DNA of 32,876 nt. Origin: Paracoccaceae bacterium (GTDB taxonomy: Bacteria; Pseudomonadota; Alphaproteobacteria; Rhodobacterales; Rhodobacteraceae). Made by a program: the position numbers and the translations under genes. Positions within the stretch are counted from its first letter, which is position 1, and each line of letters opens with the position of its first letter. Below, one piece after another: positions 17,226-26,876 of this stretch. Location of the stretch: positions 1-32,876 of the forward strand of contig JAAXIY010000075.1 of the NCBI GenBank assembly GCA_012270125.1, read 5' to 3'. The notes below the pieces were generated by a model. It did no database searches and was not told the DNA's origin. It was given only the letters and a program-made list of their open reading frames with translations.

Positions 17226-17575
17226 GAACTTAAGCCTTTTGACAATAAAAACCCAGCGCAAACACCCAAAATAGCCCCTAGAAATGATGTGAAAATATAA
17301 AATAAGCCATGAACATATCTTGCATCTGAAAATAACTTCATCACATCCAAAGAAAACGCTGAAAAAGTTGTAAACCCACCCAGAAATCCAGCCATCAGAA
17401 GTAAGCTGGCCTTTTCAAATCCCTTTTCTGAAAGAAGGCCGTACGCTAAGCCCATTGCCAGTGATCCCAAAATATTCACAGTCAAAGTTCCGTAAGGAAA
17501 TGCAAAAATGAGGCTTGTCCAATAACGCAAAATTGAACCCAAAGCTCCACCCAATGCCACTAGTAAGTAATTCAT
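17222..17575 (-). CDS. crcB: fluoride ion channel CrcB/FluC
   Basis: The 117-residue protein has four membrane segments with family motifs GGALGSILRYW, GTLTVNILGS and GFLGGFTTFSAFS. The last carries the Phe/Thr/Ser residues lining the dual fluoride pore. It exports fluoride as an antiparallel dimer. The frame opens 10 codons earlier (17605), but the ATG at 17575 matches relatives and has AGAGAAG upstream. No fluoride riboswitch was recognised in the short gap before it; it is embedded between rarA and rluC and probably co-transcribed. Confidence 0.94.
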   Translation of the reverse strand: MNYLLVALGGALGSILRYWTSLIFAFPYGTLTVNILGSLAMGLAYGLLSEKGFEKASLLLMAGFLGGFTTFSAFSLDVMKLFSDARYVHGLFYIFTSFLGAILGVCAGFLLSKGLSS

Positions 17576-17622
17576 GCTTCTCTTTAGTGAGCTATTTTTG
17601 AACAAGTCAAGTCAAGAGGCAC

Positions 17623-18930
17623 TCAAACTGACTTTCTTTTTTCTCGCAAATTATTGAAGTAACTAATTCTTTTTTTAAGTTCGCGCTCAAAACCTCTTTC
17701 AACAGGTTGGTATGCCGTAAATCGATCAATATTTTCAGGAAAATAATTTTGACCTGAAAACCCATCTGCGCTGTCATGGTCATATTCGTAATTCTCACCA
17801 TAGCCTTGATCCCTCATTAACTCTGTTGGAGCATTTAAGATATGCTTTGGTGGAGGTTCTGAACCCGTTTTTTTTACCATTTCCAGACTACTGGCAAAAC
17901 CTTTATAGGAGGCATTAGATTTTGGAGCCAATGCCAAATAGAGTGCTGCCTGAGCTAAAGCGAGCTCTCCTTCTGGGCTTCCCAGCCTTTCAAAACTTTG
18001 CCAAGCATGCAAACAAATAGATTGAGCTTGCGGATCAGCCAAACCAACATCTTCCAAAGCCATCCGCAAGAGCCTTCTCGCAACAAATCGCGGATCTTCA
18101 CCGCCATCTAAAATTCGAGCGAGCCAATACAATGCTGCATCAGGATCTGATCCCCGAATGGATTTGTGTAATGCAGAAATTAAATTGTAATGTTCTTCGC
18201 CACTTTTATCATATTTTTTCAATCTTTTTGATAATCGAACCGATAAATCTTCTACAGTTAATGGATCAGAAACTTTCCATGAAATAATATTTTCAATTAA
18301 ATTTAGTAAAGTTCGACCATCACCATCTGCTTGTTTGAATAACTCGTTTTTCGCATCTAAATCTAAATTAATTTTTGAACCTAATAGACTTTCTGCACGC
18401 TCAAAAATATTTTCCAAATTGCTGTTAGTTAACCTTTCTAAAACTAAAACTTGAACCCTTGATAAAATAGCCGAATTAAGCTCGAAAGATGGATTTTCGG
18501 TCGTTGCACCTATCAAGGTTATTGTTCCATCCTCCAAAAAAGGCAAAAAACTATCCTGTTGAGATTTATTAAAGCGATGAATTTCATCAACAAAAATGAT
18601 AGTCTTATGACCATTAGTTCGACGAATTTTAGCTGTTTCAAAGACTTTTTTTAAATCACTGACACCAGTAAAGATTGCACTCAATTGTTCAAAATGGCTT
18701 TTGCTGTGATCCGCCAATAGTCTGGCAATCGTGGTTTTACCGACACCGGGCGGCCCCCATAATATAAGTGAACTGAAATTACCTGAGGATACCATATTTT
18801 GCAGAGGCGCTCCCTCACCAAGTAGATGATGTTGACCAATGACTTCATCCAGAGATTGTGGGCGCATCTTGTCAGCTAAAGGCGACTCCAAATTTTGATC
18901 AATGCTCGAATTGGCAAATAGATCACTCAT
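17623..18930 (-). CDS. rarA: replication-associated recombination protein A (AAA+ ATPase, RarA/MgsA)
   Basis: The 435-residue AAA+ protein has the N-terminal LADKMRPQSLDEVIGQ, Walker A GPPGVGKTT (59-67), Walker B with FVDEIHRF (113-120) and sensor 1 ATTENPSFELN. The C-terminal clamp-loader-like tetramerisation domain includes RGSDPDAALYWLARI and MALEDVGLADPQA. RarA acts at stalled replication forks. It is translationally coupled to the upstream protease gene by an ATGA overlap and lies 47 bp before crcB. Confidence 0.96.
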   Translation of the reverse strand: MSDLFANSSIDQNLESPLADKMRPQSLDEVIGQHHLLGEGAPLQNMVSSGNFSSLILWGPPGVGKTTIARLLADHSKSHFEQLSAIFTGVSDLKKVFETAKIRRTNGHKTIIFVDEIHRFNKSQQDSFLPFLEDGTITLIGATTENPSFELNSAILSRVQVLVLERLTNSNLENIFERAESLLGSKINLDLDAKNELFKQADGDGRTLLNLIENIISWKVSDPLTVEDLSVRLSKRLKKYDKSGEEHYNLISALHKSIRGSDPDAALYWLARILDGGEDPRFVARRLLRMALEDVGLADPQAQSICLHAWQSFERLGSPEGELALAQAALYLALAPKSNASYKGFASSLEMVKKTGSEPPPKHILNAPTELMRDQGYGENYEYDHDSADGFSGQNYFPENIDRFTAYQPVERGFERELKKRISYFNNLREKRKSV

Positions 18931-20315
18931 AACCTGAACCTCAACGCAATTCTTCTGCCAGATCTATTAATCGTTATGCTCCCATTACTTTTTATAGAGC
19001 CAATAGCAGAAATTGCTTCCTCTATGGTTTCTACAGGTTTTCCATTAATTTCTTGCAATAAATCACCACTGCGCAAACCTAAGCGGCCAGCAATTCTACC
19101 AGTATCTAAAACTATCAAGCCTTTAGATGAAAACGGTAACCCAAATTTTGATTGGAACTCAGGAGTCAATTCAGAGATATGTAACTCTGGAAAAATTAAT
19201 TTTGGACCAAGGACAATATCTTTCACGTTCGAGTTTGGCATTTCAACCAAATCAACTTTTTTTGTCCGGGTTAGACCTTTGGACAAATAAGAAATATCTA
19301 CCTGAGTGCCAATACCTGCAACTGACATTCGATACAGCATTTCGGCAGGGCTATTGATATCTAGTCCATCAACTTTTGTAATAATATCCCCAACCTCGAT
19401 ACCAACCTTTGAGAAAGGACTGAGCTCATGAAGCTCTGAAACTATCATACCTGACATAGCAGGAAGGTTTAGAGAGGCTGCCATTTCGAAAGTAATTGGT
19501 TGCCCTCTCATACCTGCCCATGGACGGACAAAGCTGGTGCGACCTTCTTTAGCTTGGATTAAAAATTGCCCTACCAAATCTGCTGGGATTGCAAATCCAA
19601 TTCCATTTGAACCGCCAGACCTTGATAATATTGATGTATTTACGCCAACTAAGGCACCTGAGATGTCAATTAATGCCCCCCCTGAATTGCCTGGATTAAT
19701 TGGAGCATCCGTCTGTAAAAAATATCCCTTGGCCGACCCAGAAGCAATGCCTGTTCTTGCTAATCCTGAAATTATTCCGTTCGTAACCGTTTGGCCAACA
19801 CCGAAAGGGTTTCCTATGGCGAGCACCAATTCTCCCACCTCGACTGTGTCACTTTTTCGTAATTTAAGATAGGGAAGCACTTCATCAGAGTTAAGCTTAA
19901 GAACAGCTAAATCGCTTTCTTGATCTGACAGAATTACATTTCCTGAAATTTCTCGACCATCATGTAATACCACCCTAATATCTGTAGCACCGCCAACGAC
20001 ATGATAATTGGAAACGACGTAACCATCTGCAGATAGAATAACCCCTGAGCCTAGTGAGTTTTGAACCCGAGGCTGTAATTGACCAAAGTTTCGAAAAAAA
20101 TCTCTGAAAAATGGATCGCTAGAGAAAGGACTTCGCCGCTCTTCAATAATTCGTTTAGCATAGATATTAACAACGGCCGGTGCTGCCTGCTTAACCAAAG
20201 GAACAAAACTAAGTTTTATTTCAATTTCAGACTCTGGAACAGTATCTTTAGCAAAAGCAACCGACGAAATACAAAAAAATGTTAAAATTAAAATTCGTAT
20301 CATTTTTTTTACCAT
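18927..20315 (-). CDS. HtrA/Deg-family periplasmic serine protease with two PDZ domains
   Basis: The 462-residue protein starts with a signal peptide (IRILILTFFCISSVAFA, cut near residue 22). The trypsin-like domain has the complete triad His105 (NYHVV), Asp135 (ESDLAVLKL) and Ser211 (INPGNSGGALID). A PDZ domain spans about 260-345 (SGMIVSELHELSPFSKVGIEVGD) and a second about 370-460 (GLIVLDTGRIAGRLGLRSGDLLQEI). It should act in envelope protein quality control. Two starts are possible, 20315 and 20303 (MIRILIL); neither has a strong Shine-Dalgarno. It lies 149 bp after rplQ and overlaps rarA by 4 bp. Confidence 0.94.
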   Translation of the reverse strand: MVKKMIRILILTFFCISSVAFAKDTVPESEIEIKLSFVPLVKQAAPAVVNIYAKRIIEERRSPFSSDPFFRDFFRNFGQLQPRVQNSLGSGVILSADGYVVSNYHVVGGATDIRVVLHDGREISGNVILSDQESDLAVLKLNSDEVLPYLKLRKSDTVEVGELVLAIGNPFGVGQTVTNGIISGLARTGIASGSAKGYFLQTDAPINPGNSGGALIDISGALVGVNTSILSRSGGSNGIGFAIPADLVGQFLIQAKEGRTSFVRPWAGMRGQPITFEMAASLNLPAMSGMIVSELHELSPFSKVGIEVGDIITKVDGLDINSPAEMLYRMSVAGIGTQVDISYLSKGLTRTKKVDLVEMPNSNVKDIVLGPKLIFPELHISELTPEFQSKFGLPFSSKGLIVLDTGRIAGRLGLRSGDLLQEINGKPVETIEEAISAIGSIKSNGSITINRSGRRIALRFRL

Positions 20316-20327
20316 GTAAATTTACAT
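20314..20327. promoter_or_regulatory. 14-bp perfect palindrome at the protease start
   Basis: ATGTAAATTTACAT is a perfect palindrome that includes the first of the two possible ATG codons of the HtrA protease. If translation starts at 20303 instead, it lies in the promoter or leader region and could be an operator for a stress regulator. Confidence 0.35.
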
Positions 20328-20424
20328 ATACGGTATTTAATGAAACACTTAAAATGCTTTTAAAAAATTTTTGAAAGCACTTAACTTTGGTTGTTTATAA
20401 TTAGCATAAACGTAGGAAGATATT

Positions 20425-20454
20425 AAAAGGGCCTAATATCCAAAAAGACCCTTT
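20425..20454 (-). terminator. terminator of the alpha (rpsM-rplQ) operon
   Basis: On the minus strand AAAGGGTC pairs with GGCCCTTT (8 bp, one U-G) around a 13-base loop, starting 11 bp after the rplQ stop, and runs into a short TTTTAAT tract. The stem is good but the U-run is short, so some read-through into the protease gene is possible. Confidence 0.6.
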
Positions 20455-20464
20455 AATTTTACAT

Positions 20465-20884
20465 TTATTCTTCGGCTGCTTCTTCAGCTTCCAAACGAGC
20501 TTTGTCTGCTGCCCCTTTTGCATCAACATCACGGTCAACAAATTCAATTATTGCCATTGGAGCCATATCACCGTATCGAAACCCAGCCTTTAGTACACGC
20601 AGATACCCACCTTGTCGTTCAGCATATCGGGGACCTAATACGTCAAAAAGCTTTGTAACGTATTGATCTTCCTTCAATTGCGCACGCGCTTGCCTACGCG
20701 CATGTAAGTCCCCCTTCTTAGCAAGGGTAATTAGCTTTTCCACTATTGGTCGAAGCTCCTTAGCTTTGGGAAGGGTCGTTTTTATTTGCTCATGTTCAAT
20801 TAAAGATCCTGCCATATTAGCCCAAAGAGCTTTACGGTGCTCATGAGTACGATTCAGTCGGCGATAGCCTTTTGCATGACGCAT
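20465..20884 (-). CDS. rplQ: 50S ribosomal protein L17
   Basis: The 139-residue protein starts [20 protein letters not shown], the conserved L17 N-terminus that binds 23S rRNA near the exit tunnel. It also has the [28 protein letters not shown] signature and an acidic Ala/Glu tail typical of alphaproteobacteria. It is the last gene of the ribosomal cluster. The 122-bp gap to rpoA is long for this operon and holds two small hairpins (CCTGC/GCAGG at 20966-20980 and GGGC/GCCC at 20947-20958). Confidence 0.97.
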   Translation of the reverse strand: MRHAKGYRRLNRTHEHRKALWANMAGSLIEHEQIKTTLPKAKELRPIVEKLITLAKKGDLHARRQARAQLKEDQYVTKLFDVLGPRYAERQGGYLRVLKAGFRYGDMAPMAIIEFVDRDVDAKGAADKARLEAEEAAEE

Positions 20885-21006
20885 TTTTAATCTCCTATTT
20901 TTATACTTTGTCCGGCAACCAATAGCGTTGTTGATCGCTCACCTTGGGGCAGAAGCCCATTTTTCCCTGCACATAGCAGGCATTTGATCCTTACCTAACT
21001 CAAGGC

Positions 21007-22023
21007 CTAGAAATTATCCTCAAACTTTTTTGCAAGCTCTTCAATATTGTCCGGCGGCCAATCTTCTACATCCATGCCTAAGTGAAGGCCCATCCCAGAT
21101 AAAACTTCTTTAATTTCATTCAATGACTTTCGGCCAAAGTTTGGCGTTCTCAACATTTCTGCTTCTGTTTTTTGAATTAAATCACCAATGTAGACGATAT
21201 TGTCATTTTTCAGGCAATTTGCAGAACGCACAGACAATTCGAGTTCATCAACTTTCTTAAGAAGTAACGGATTGAACTCTAAACCATCGTCCTCGTCATT
21301 CTGGTTTGCTGCTTCAGGTTCGTCAAAATTAACAAAAATCGACAGCTGATCCTGTAAAATTCGCGCAGCAAAGGCAAGAGCATCATCAGGTGAGACAGAA
21401 CCATCGGTTTCGATATTCATAGTCAATTTATCATAGTCAAGAACCTGTCCTTCTCTTGTGGGCTGCACGTCATATGACACTTTCTTGACCGGCGAATATA
21501 TTGCATCAATTGGGATTAATCCGATCGGAGCATCTTCAGGCTTATTTTTTTCAGCAGCAACATAACCATTTCCAGTGTTGACTGTCAGCTCCATGTTAAG
21601 GTCTGCTCCATCATCTAGATGACAAATAACATGGTCTTTATTCAAAATTTCAATACCAGCAGTTTCTTCAATATCACCTGCAGTGACTACGCCTGGTCCT
21701 TTTGATGAAACAGTAAGCCGTTTAGGTCCTTCTACTTCCATGCGAAGAGATACACCTTTTAAATTTAACACGATGTCTGTCACATCTTCTCTCACGCCAG
21801 CTACGGAAGAAAACTCATGTAAGACATTATCAATTTGTACACTTGTTATTGCAGCACCTTGAAGACTACTCATCAAAACTCTTCTAAGTGCGTTACCAAT
21901 GGTTAATCCAAAACCACGTTCAAGAGGCTCAGCGATAACCGTACCTTGACGGGTAGGATCATTAGCCTGTTTAACTTCTAGTTGTGCGGGTTTAATTAAT
22001 TCTGCCCAATTTTTGTGGATCAT
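21007..22023 (-). CDS. rpoA: DNA-directed RNA polymerase subunit alpha
   Basis: The 338-residue subunit has the N-terminal assembly domain ([22 protein letters not shown]) and the C-terminal domain. The latter keeps the 265-determinant region ([29 protein letters not shown]) that contacts UP elements and activators. The linker and C-terminal tail are acidic. ATG at 22023 is preferred over 22035 because GGAGGGA lies directly upstream and the protein then starts [12 protein letters not shown] like relatives. Tandem hairpins fill the rpsK-rpoA gap. Confidence 0.97.
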   Translation of the reverse strand: MIHKNWAELIKPAQLEVKQANDPTRQGTVIAEPLERGFGLTIGNALRRVLMSSLQGAAITSVQIDNVLHEFSSVAGVREDVTDIVLNLKGVSLRMEVEGPKRLTVSSKGPGVVTAGDIEETAGIEILNKDHVICHLDDGADLNMELTVNTGNGYVAAEKNKPEDAPIGLIPIDAIYSPVKKVSYDVQPTREGQVLDYDKLTMNIETDGSVSPDDALAFAARILQDQLSIFVNFDEPEAANQNDEDDGLEFNPLLLKKVDELELSVRSANCLKNDNIVYIGDLIQKTEAEMLRTPNFGRKSLNEIKEVLSGMGLHLGMDVEDWPPDNIEELAKKFEDNF

Positions 22024-22061
22024 GCGTCCCTCCATTCTTGCAACTACCCCATGTCCAAAGG

Positions 22062-22112
22062 TTAGTCGCGCCCGAGGTTAAAATCGACTAAACAGAGCAA
22101 AGAAATGCTCTG
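22062..22112 (-). promoter_or_regulatory. two tandem hairpins in the rpsK-rpoA spacer
   Basis: CAGAGCA/TGCTCTG (22093-22099 and 22106-22112, 6-base loop) begins 9 bp after the rpsK stop. TTAGTCG/CGACTAA (22062-22068 and 22085-22091, 16-base loop) follows it. Both arms are perfect 7-mers. The first is followed by only three U residues, so attenuation or mRNA processing is more likely than full termination. Confidence 0.5.
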
Positions 22113-22121
22113 CGGGTTAAA

Positions 22122-22514
22122 CTATACGCGGCGACGCTTTGGTGGGCGACAGCCGTTATGTGCTATTGGTGTTACATCACGAATTGAAGTTATATTGAAT
22201 CCGATTGCTGCAAGCGCTCTAAGAGCGCTTTCACGACCCGAACCAGGACCCTGAACTTCAACTTCCAATGTTTTTACGCCGTGATCTTGCGCCTTACGAC
22301 CTGCGTCTTCAGCAGCCATTTGCGCAGCATACGGCGTTGACTTTCGAGATCCCTTAAATCCCATTGTCCCAGCAGATGACCAGGCAATAGCATTTCCTTG
22401 AACATCGGAAATCAAAATTTTTGTATTATTGAATGATGAATTAACGTGAGCGACCCCAGAGGCAATATTTTTAAATGCCTTTTTCTTTGTCGCACGCCTT
22501 GCTTCTTTAGCCAT
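22122..22514 (-). CDS. rpsK: 30S ribosomal protein S11
   Basis: The 130-residue protein has [23 protein letters not shown], the [18 protein letters not shown] core and the C-terminal [19 protein letters not shown] that is nearly invariant in S11. It binds the 16S rRNA platform. It follows rpsM by 11 bp and precedes rpoA; rpsD is absent from this operon, as usual outside gammaproteobacteria. Confidence 0.98.
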   Translation of the reverse strand: MAKEARRATKKKAFKNIASGVAHVNSSFNNTKILISDVQGNAIAWSSAGTMGFKGSRKSTPYAAQMAAEDAGRKAQDHGVKTLEVEVQGPGSGRESALRALAAIGFNITSIRDVTPIAHNGCRPPKRRRV

Positions 22515-22525
22515 ACCTTATCCCC

Positions 22526-22894
22526 TTATTTCTTTTTGCCAGCAATAGCTTTTGCTGGGCCTTTTCGTGTGCGAGCATTAGTATGTGTGCGCTGCCCACG
22601 TACCGGGAGATTTCGGCGATGACGGAGACCTCTATAGGATCCCATGTCCATCATACGCTTGATATTCATTTGAACCTCCCGTCGAAGATCACCTTCAACG
22701 GAACAGTTTGCATCAATATGCTCACGTATCGCTAAAACTTCGGCATCAGAAAGCTCATTAACTCTTCTTGAAGCGTCAATTTTCACAGCAGAACATATTT
22801 CTTCAGCAGTTGCCCGCCCTATTCCTGTAATATACGTGAGTGCTATTGGAACTCTTTTCCCCGTGGGGATGTTTACGCCGGCTATTCGTGCCAC
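22526..22894 (-). CDS. rpsM: 30S ribosomal protein S13
   Basis: The 122-residue protein begins [26 protein letters not shown] and contains the [27 protein letters not shown] signature. S13 sits in the 30S head and contacts the P-site tRNA. The 176-bp gap upstream of it, the largest in the S13-L17 segment, carries a promoter candidate, so rpsM probably heads a separately expressed alpha operon. rpmJ, sometimes found just before rpsM, is not here. Confidence 0.98.
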   Translation of the reverse strand: MARIAGVNIPTGKRVPIALTYITGIGRATAEEICSAVKIDASRRVNELSDAEVLAIREHIDANCSVEGDLRREVQMNIKRMMDMGSYRGLRHRRNLPVRGQRTHTNARTRKGPAKAIAGKKK

Positions 22895-23019
22895 GTTATT
22901 TCCTTTCGTTGCGGTTCCGTAACCCCAGAACCTTTTTTCACAACATCAAACTCTTTAATTTGTGAGTTTAAGCTGATCAGTTGATTAATTAATCATTGAT
23001 TCTATCAATAGAGAATTGC

Positions 23020-23048
23020 CGTCTATTTCTTATCGGAGCAATCGTCAA
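23020..23048 (-). promoter_or_regulatory. candidate promoter for rpsM-rpsK-rpoA-rplQ
   Basis: On the minus strand TTGACG (23043-23048) is followed after 17 bases by TAGACG (23020-23025) in the adk-rpsM gap. The -35 is good and the -10 is weak. A start near 23013 would give a leader of about 120 nt. Confidence 0.35.
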
Positions 23049-23070
23049 GACATATAAGTATAAAAATTTT

Positions 23071-23715
23071 CTAACCCTCCAAAACTTCAGCAATCGAGTT
23101 TTGGACTTCTTCTACAGAAGCAAGGCCATCCACAGCCACATGGTCGCCTTTAGCGTAGTAATAACCAATCAAAGAGGACGTTTTCTTATAATATTCCATT
23201 AAACGTTGGCGTAAGCTATCTTCATTGTCGTCAGCTCGCCTAACCACCTCTGTTCCAGAACACTTCGGGCATTTTCCAGAAACTGGCCATGGGTTTGTAA
23301 CATCATGGAAAACTTCACCACAGTTGCCGCAAGTAGAACGTCCAGTTATTCGAGAAACAAGAGCATCATCATCAACTCTCATCTCAATAACAAAATCTAA
23401 GTTTTCACCACATTCCTCAAGCAGTTTACCCAAAGCGTCTGCTTGTTTCAGTGTTCTGGGGAACCCATCAAATATAAAGCCCCCTTGTTTTTCACCAGAT
23501 ATCTTTTCTTTAATTAGACCAATAACAATGTCATCAGTAACCAAGTCTCCCCGAGCCATAACCTCGGCAACTCGATTTCCCATTTCACTTCCTGAGTTCT
23601 TAGCCTCTCGCAACATATCGCCCGTCGAGAGCTGTATCATATTCCTCTTTTCTACAAGGTGGCGGGCCTGAGTACCTTTACCCGCTCCTGGTGGACCAAG
23701 TAATATAATATTCAT
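23071..23715 (-). CDS. adk: adenylate kinase, zinc-type lid
   Basis: The 214-residue kinase has P-loop [11 protein letters not shown] (7-17), TGDMLREA, the FDGFPRT motif (82-88) and a long LID. The LID carries Cys129, Cys132, Cys149 and Cys152, a Cys4 set expected to bind structural zinc as in Gram-positive enzymes. It catalyses ATP + AMP to 2 ADP. It is coupled to secY by an ATGA overlap; the secY-adk pairing is ancestral in many bacteria. Confidence 0.97.
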   Translation of the reverse strand: MNIILLGPPGAGKGTQARHLVEKRNMIQLSTGDMLREAKNSGSEMGNRVAEVMARGDLVTDDIVIGLIKEKISGEKQGGFIFDGFPRTLKQADALGKLLEECGENLDFVIEMRVDDDALVSRITGRSTCGNCGEVFHDVTNPWPVSGKCPKCSGTEVVRRADDNEDSLRQRLMEYYKKTSSLIGYYYAKGDHVAVDGLASVEEVQNSIAEVLEG

Positions 23716-25073
23716 TTACGCGCGGTTCCCTTTTTCCTGCGGCCCTTTCCTTTACCTCTCAATTGAGATTTTTGAATCAGACTTTCATACTGATGAGCCA
23801 AAAGATGTGATTGGACTTGCTGTATCGTATCCATAGTTACCGACACAACAATCAGAACGGACGTTCCACCAAAATAAAATGGTATATTTAATTGACCCCG
23901 CAAAACTTCTGGAAGCAAGCAAACAAGTGCTAAATAAGACGCACCGAGAACCAGGATCCGATTAACCACATATTCGAGTTGTTCAGCTGTCCTTTGCCCC
24001 GGTCTTACACCAGGAATAAATCCATTTTGATTTTTAAGATTTTCAGCCACATCCTCAACCTTAAAAGACACATTAAATGTGTAAAAGTAAGTAAAGAAAA
24101 TGATCATGGCGGCAAAAAATATCAAATATGCTGGTTGCCCTGGACCAAAATAAGCCAAAATAGTGGACATGACGGGGCCCGTTTGAGATCCAGAAAAAGT
24201 GCTTATTGTGGTCGGCAGCAGTAACAAAGACGAAGCAAAGATAGCAGGAATAACACCAGCTGGGTTTACTTTAACAGGCAAATGAGAATTTTGCCCCTCC
24301 ATTACTTTCATACCCACCTGTCTACGTGGGTACTGGATCATTATTTTACGCAACGCACGTTCCATAAAAACAACGAATGCTATGGTCACGACAACCATAA
24401 CGATAACGCCCACGATAACTGCAGGGTTGATTGCACCAGATCTACCTGAAGCAAAAAATTGGGCCAATGCTGCAGGTATTTCAGCAATAATCCCAACAAA
24501 AATGATTAACGAAATACCATTTCCAATGCCTCGAGCCGTTATCTGCTCACCAAGCCACATCAGAAACATTGTGCCGCCCACAAGTGTAATCACGCAGGCT
24601 GTTCTAAAAAATACGCCTGGGTCAGTAACTAAGTTCCCGCTTTCAAGACTAACGGCAAGACCATATGCTTGAAACGTAGCCAATAAAACTGTTCCATAAC
24701 GCGTATATTGGTTAATTTTCTTTCGACCCTGTTCGCCTTCTTTTTTCAATTGCTCTAGAGAAGGCACCATCGAAGTTAACAACTGAACAATGATCGATGC
24801 AGAAATATAAGGCATTATGCCAAGGGCAAAGATGCCCATTCTACCCAAAGCGCCGCCCGTAAACATCGAAAGCATTCCGCCAATGCCGGTTTGAGCTTGC
24901 TCCATAAATTCCCTTAAGGCCGCACCGTCAATTCCTGGTACCGGAATAAAAGTACCCAAACGGTAAACGCATAGTAATCCCAGCGTAAAAAGAATACGGT
25001 TTCTTAAATCTTTTGCTTTGCCTAATGCCGACCAACTCGTGTTAGCGGCCATTTGTTCAACTGCAGATACCAT
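23712..25073 (-). CDS. secY: preprotein translocase subunit SecY
   Basis: The 453-residue channel subunit starts with [20 protein letters not shown] and has ten membrane segments. It includes the PGID plug region, [38 protein letters not shown] and the cytoplasmic loops ([21 protein letters not shown]) that bind SecA and ribosomes. The basic tail ([15 protein letters not shown]) is longer than in E. coli. A terminator-like hairpin lies directly upstream, between rplO and secY. Confidence 0.98.
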   Translation of the reverse strand: MVSAVEQMAANTSWSALGKAKDLRNRILFTLGLLCVYRLGTFIPVPGIDGAALREFMEQAQTGIGGMLSMFTGGALGRMGIFALGIMPYISASIIVQLLTSMVPSLEQLKKEGEQGRKKINQYTRYGTVLLATFQAYGLAVSLESGNLVTDPGVFFRTACVITLVGGTMFLMWLGEQITARGIGNGISLIIFVGIIAEIPAALAQFFASGRSGAINPAVIVGVIVMVVVTIAFVVFMERALRKIMIQYPRRQVGMKVMEGQNSHLPVKVNPAGVIPAIFASSLLLLPTTISTFSGSQTGPVMSTILAYFGPGQPAYLIFFAAMIIFFTYFYTFNVSFKVEDVAENLKNQNGFIPGVRPGQRTAEQLEYVVNRILVLGASYLALVCLLPEVLRGQLNIPFYFGGTSVLIVVSVTMDTIQQVQSHLLAHQYESLIQKSQLRGKGKGRRKKGTARK

Positions 25074-25089
25074 TTGGTTCTCACTTAGG

Positions 25090-25122
25090 AAAAACGCCGC
25101 TAATAGGTCATTTCTCAGCGGC
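25090..25122 (-). terminator. internal terminator/attenuator between rplO and secY
   Basis: On the minus strand GCCGCT (25117-25122) and AGCGGC (25096-25101) form a 6-bp G/C stem with a 15-base loop. A GTTTTT run follows at once, just before the secY ribosome-binding region. This is the layout of an intrinsic terminator placed inside an operon, and would lower secY-adk expression relative to the ribosomal genes. Confidence 0.5.
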
Positions 25123-25175
25123 CTATATTAAAATTCAAATATTATGTAAGCACACAGATTGTCTTTCACAAGTAT

Positions 25176-25643
25176 TTATTCAGAAGAGGCTGCCGTTGTC
25201 AGTGTTCCACCTGCTTTCGTAACAGCTTCAACTGCAGCTTTTGACGCTCCTGTTACGACCAAGTTTACCTTTGATTTCAGTTCACCTTTTGCCAAAACTC
25301 GAACGCCATCAAGTTTTCTGCGAACTAGACCCGAAGCAACAAGTGCATCTTCATTGATCTCGGCTTTGGGATCTAATTTTTTTGTCCCAATGAACTTTTC
25401 TATCAAACCAAGATTTACAACAGCATAAGATTTTCTATTTGGCTTATTAAAGCCACGCTTTGGTAATCTTTGATACAAAGGCATCTGTCCACCTTCATAA
25501 CCATTTATGGCTACACCCGACCTGGACTTTTGACCTTTAATCCCTCTGCCACCAGTTTTGCCCTTACCAGAACCTGGTCCACGGCCAATTCGTTTTTTCT
25601 TACGATTTGCGCCTTCGTTATCATGTAATTCATGCAGTTTCAT
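25176..25643 (-). CDS. rplO: 50S ribosomal protein L15
   Basis: The 155-residue protein has the N-terminal [20 protein letters not shown], the Gly-rich [22 protein letters not shown] stretch that threads into 23S rRNA, and [17 protein letters not shown]. The C-terminal part contains the [18 protein letters not shown] motif. A strong AAGGAGAAG Shine-Dalgarno precedes it. It follows rpmD by 84 bp and precedes secY by 102 bp, both wider gaps than in the rest of the operon. Confidence 0.97.
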   Translation of the reverse strand: MKLHELHDNEGANRKKKRIGRGPGSGKGKTGGRGIKGQKSRSGVAINGYEGGQMPLYQRLPKRGFNKPNRKSYAVVNLGLIEKFIGTKKLDPKAEINEDALVASGLVRRKLDGVRVLAKGELKSKVNLVVTGASKAAVEAVTKAGGTLTTAASSE

Positions 25644-25727
25644 GTCGCTTCTCCTTTTACCGGAATTACCCCCCGATTGTGCGACGAAAGGGATAAACGC
25701 GGTTACAATTTCAACGCGATAGTTAAA

Positions 25728-25916
25728 CTATCCTCGTTCTTCTATAATTTTTACCAAGTGCGGTATCTTATTTACCATTCCCCGAACAGACGGAGTATCT
25801 TCCAGCTCACGAGTTTTATGCATCTTATTTAGACCAAGCCCAATTAAAGTTTGGCGCTGCTTCTCAGGACGACGGATAGGTGACCCAATTTGCTTTACTA
25901 TGATTGTTTTTCCCAT
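25728..25916 (-). CDS. rpmD: 50S ribosomal protein L30
   Basis: The protein of 62 residues starts [20 protein letters not shown], followed by [22 protein letters not shown] and [13 protein letters not shown], all L30 hallmarks. An upstream in-frame ATG at 25937 would add seven residues and overlap rpsE; the ATG at 25916 with AAAGGAC upstream is preferred. It lies 17 bp after rpsE. Confidence 0.95.
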   Translation of the reverse strand: MGKTIIVKQIGSPIRRPEKQRQTLIGLGLNKMHKTRELEDTPSVRGMVNKIPHLVKIIEERG

Positions 25917-25933
25917 AAGAATGTCCTTTGATA

Positions 25934-26491
25934 TCAAGCAGTTTCAGCAGCAGGCGCTTCATCGCGGCGGATTATTTCAGCGACCTTTTTACCACGTCGC
26001 TGTGCTACCATTCGAGGGCTTGCCTGACGCCCCAACCCGTTTAGAGTTGCTCGGATCATATTATACGGGTTTTGAGAACCTATTGATTTTGCCACGACAT
26101 CCTGAACGCCAAGCATTTCAAACACAGCACGCATTGGACCACCAGCAATGATTCCAGTACCTGTCGGCGCAGTTCTCATCACAACTTTGCCAGCGCCATG
26201 CCTTCCATCGATATCATGATGCAGAGTACGTCCTTCACGCAGGGGCACTCTCACCATTTGTCTCTTGGCTTGCTCCGTGGCTTTTCGAATAGCCTCAGGA
26301 ACTTCCTTTGCCTTACCTTTACCGAAACCCACACGACCTTTTTGATCTCCAACTACGACGAGAGCAGCAAAGCCAAAACGCTTCCCGCCCTTCACTGTTT
26401 TGGACACCCTATTGATCGCTACGAGACGATCTGCAAGTTCAGGAGCCGCTTCGTCGCGGTTTCTTCCCTTTTGATTTGGTTCTTTAGCCAT
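25934..26491 (-). CDS. rpsE: 30S ribosomal protein S5
   Basis: The 185-residue protein contains the RNA-binding domain [23 protein letters not shown] and [26 protein letters not shown]. The C-terminal part includes [22 protein letters not shown] and [15 protein letters not shown]5 acts in decoding accuracy and mRNA unwinding. The C-terminal tail rich in Ala/Glu is typical of alphaproteobacteria. It follows rplR by 13 bp. Confidence 0.98.
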   Translation of the reverse strand: MAKEPNQKGRNRDEAAPELADRLVAINRVSKTVKGGKRFGFAALVVVGDQKGRVGFGKGKAKEVPEAIRKATEQAKRQMVRVPLREGRTLHHDIDGRHGAGKVVMRTAPTGTGIIAGGPMRAVFEMLGVQDVVAKSIGSQNPYNMIRATLNGLGRQASPRMVAQRRGKKVAEIIRRDEAPAAETA

Positions 26492-26504
26492 TTATTTCGT
26501 CTCC

Positions 26505-26864
26505 TTAAAACTTCAAACCACCTTCACGTGCCGCATCGGCTAATGCCTTGATGCCACCGTGAAAGAGGAAACCGCCGCGATCAAAATAACACTCTGAAAT
26601 ACCAGCTGATTTTGCACGCTTAGCGAGCTCAGTTCCCACTTTAGAGCAGGCTTCAACGTTATTTTTTCCAACAACACCTAAATCTTTTTCCATCGAAGAT
26701 GCAGCAGCCAGTGTCAGACCTTTAACATCATCAATTAACTGGCAACTAATGTTTTTATTACTGCGGTGAACAGATAACCTTACTCTGCCAGCATTTACTT
26801 TGCGAAGCTTGTTCCGAACGCGCATTCGGCGCTTCAAGAATAAATTTCTTTTGCTATTTGCCAT
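26505..26864 (-). CDS. rplR: 50S ribosomal protein L18
   Basis: The 119-residue protein has the basic N-terminus ([16 protein letters not shown]), [18 protein letters not shown] and the C-terminal [28 protein letters not shown]18 binds 5S rRNA and helps dock it on the large subunit. It lies between rplF (12 bp upstream) and rpsE, the standard spc order. Confidence 0.98.
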   Translation of the reverse strand: MANSKRNLFLKRRMRVRNKLRKVNAGRVRLSVHRSNKNISCQLIDDVKGLTLAAASSMEKDLGVVGKNNVEACSKVGTELAKRAKSAGISECYFDRGGFLFHGGIKALADAAREGGLKF

Positions 26865-26876
26865 AACTTTACGTCC

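Noticed and set aside
17576-17622. Possible fluoride riboswitch before crcB
   Set aside because: The gap to rarA is only 47 bp and shows no crcB-motif pseudoknot pattern.
20947-20980. Small hairpins between rpoA and rplQ considered as a terminator
   Set aside because: On the minus strand the stems are followed by A-rich, not U-rich, sequence, and the arms are only 4-5 bp.
24382-24672. Plus-strand open frame antisense to secY
   Set aside because: Its Thr/Ile/Pro-rich translation is the complement of SecY membrane segments; no independent coding evidence.
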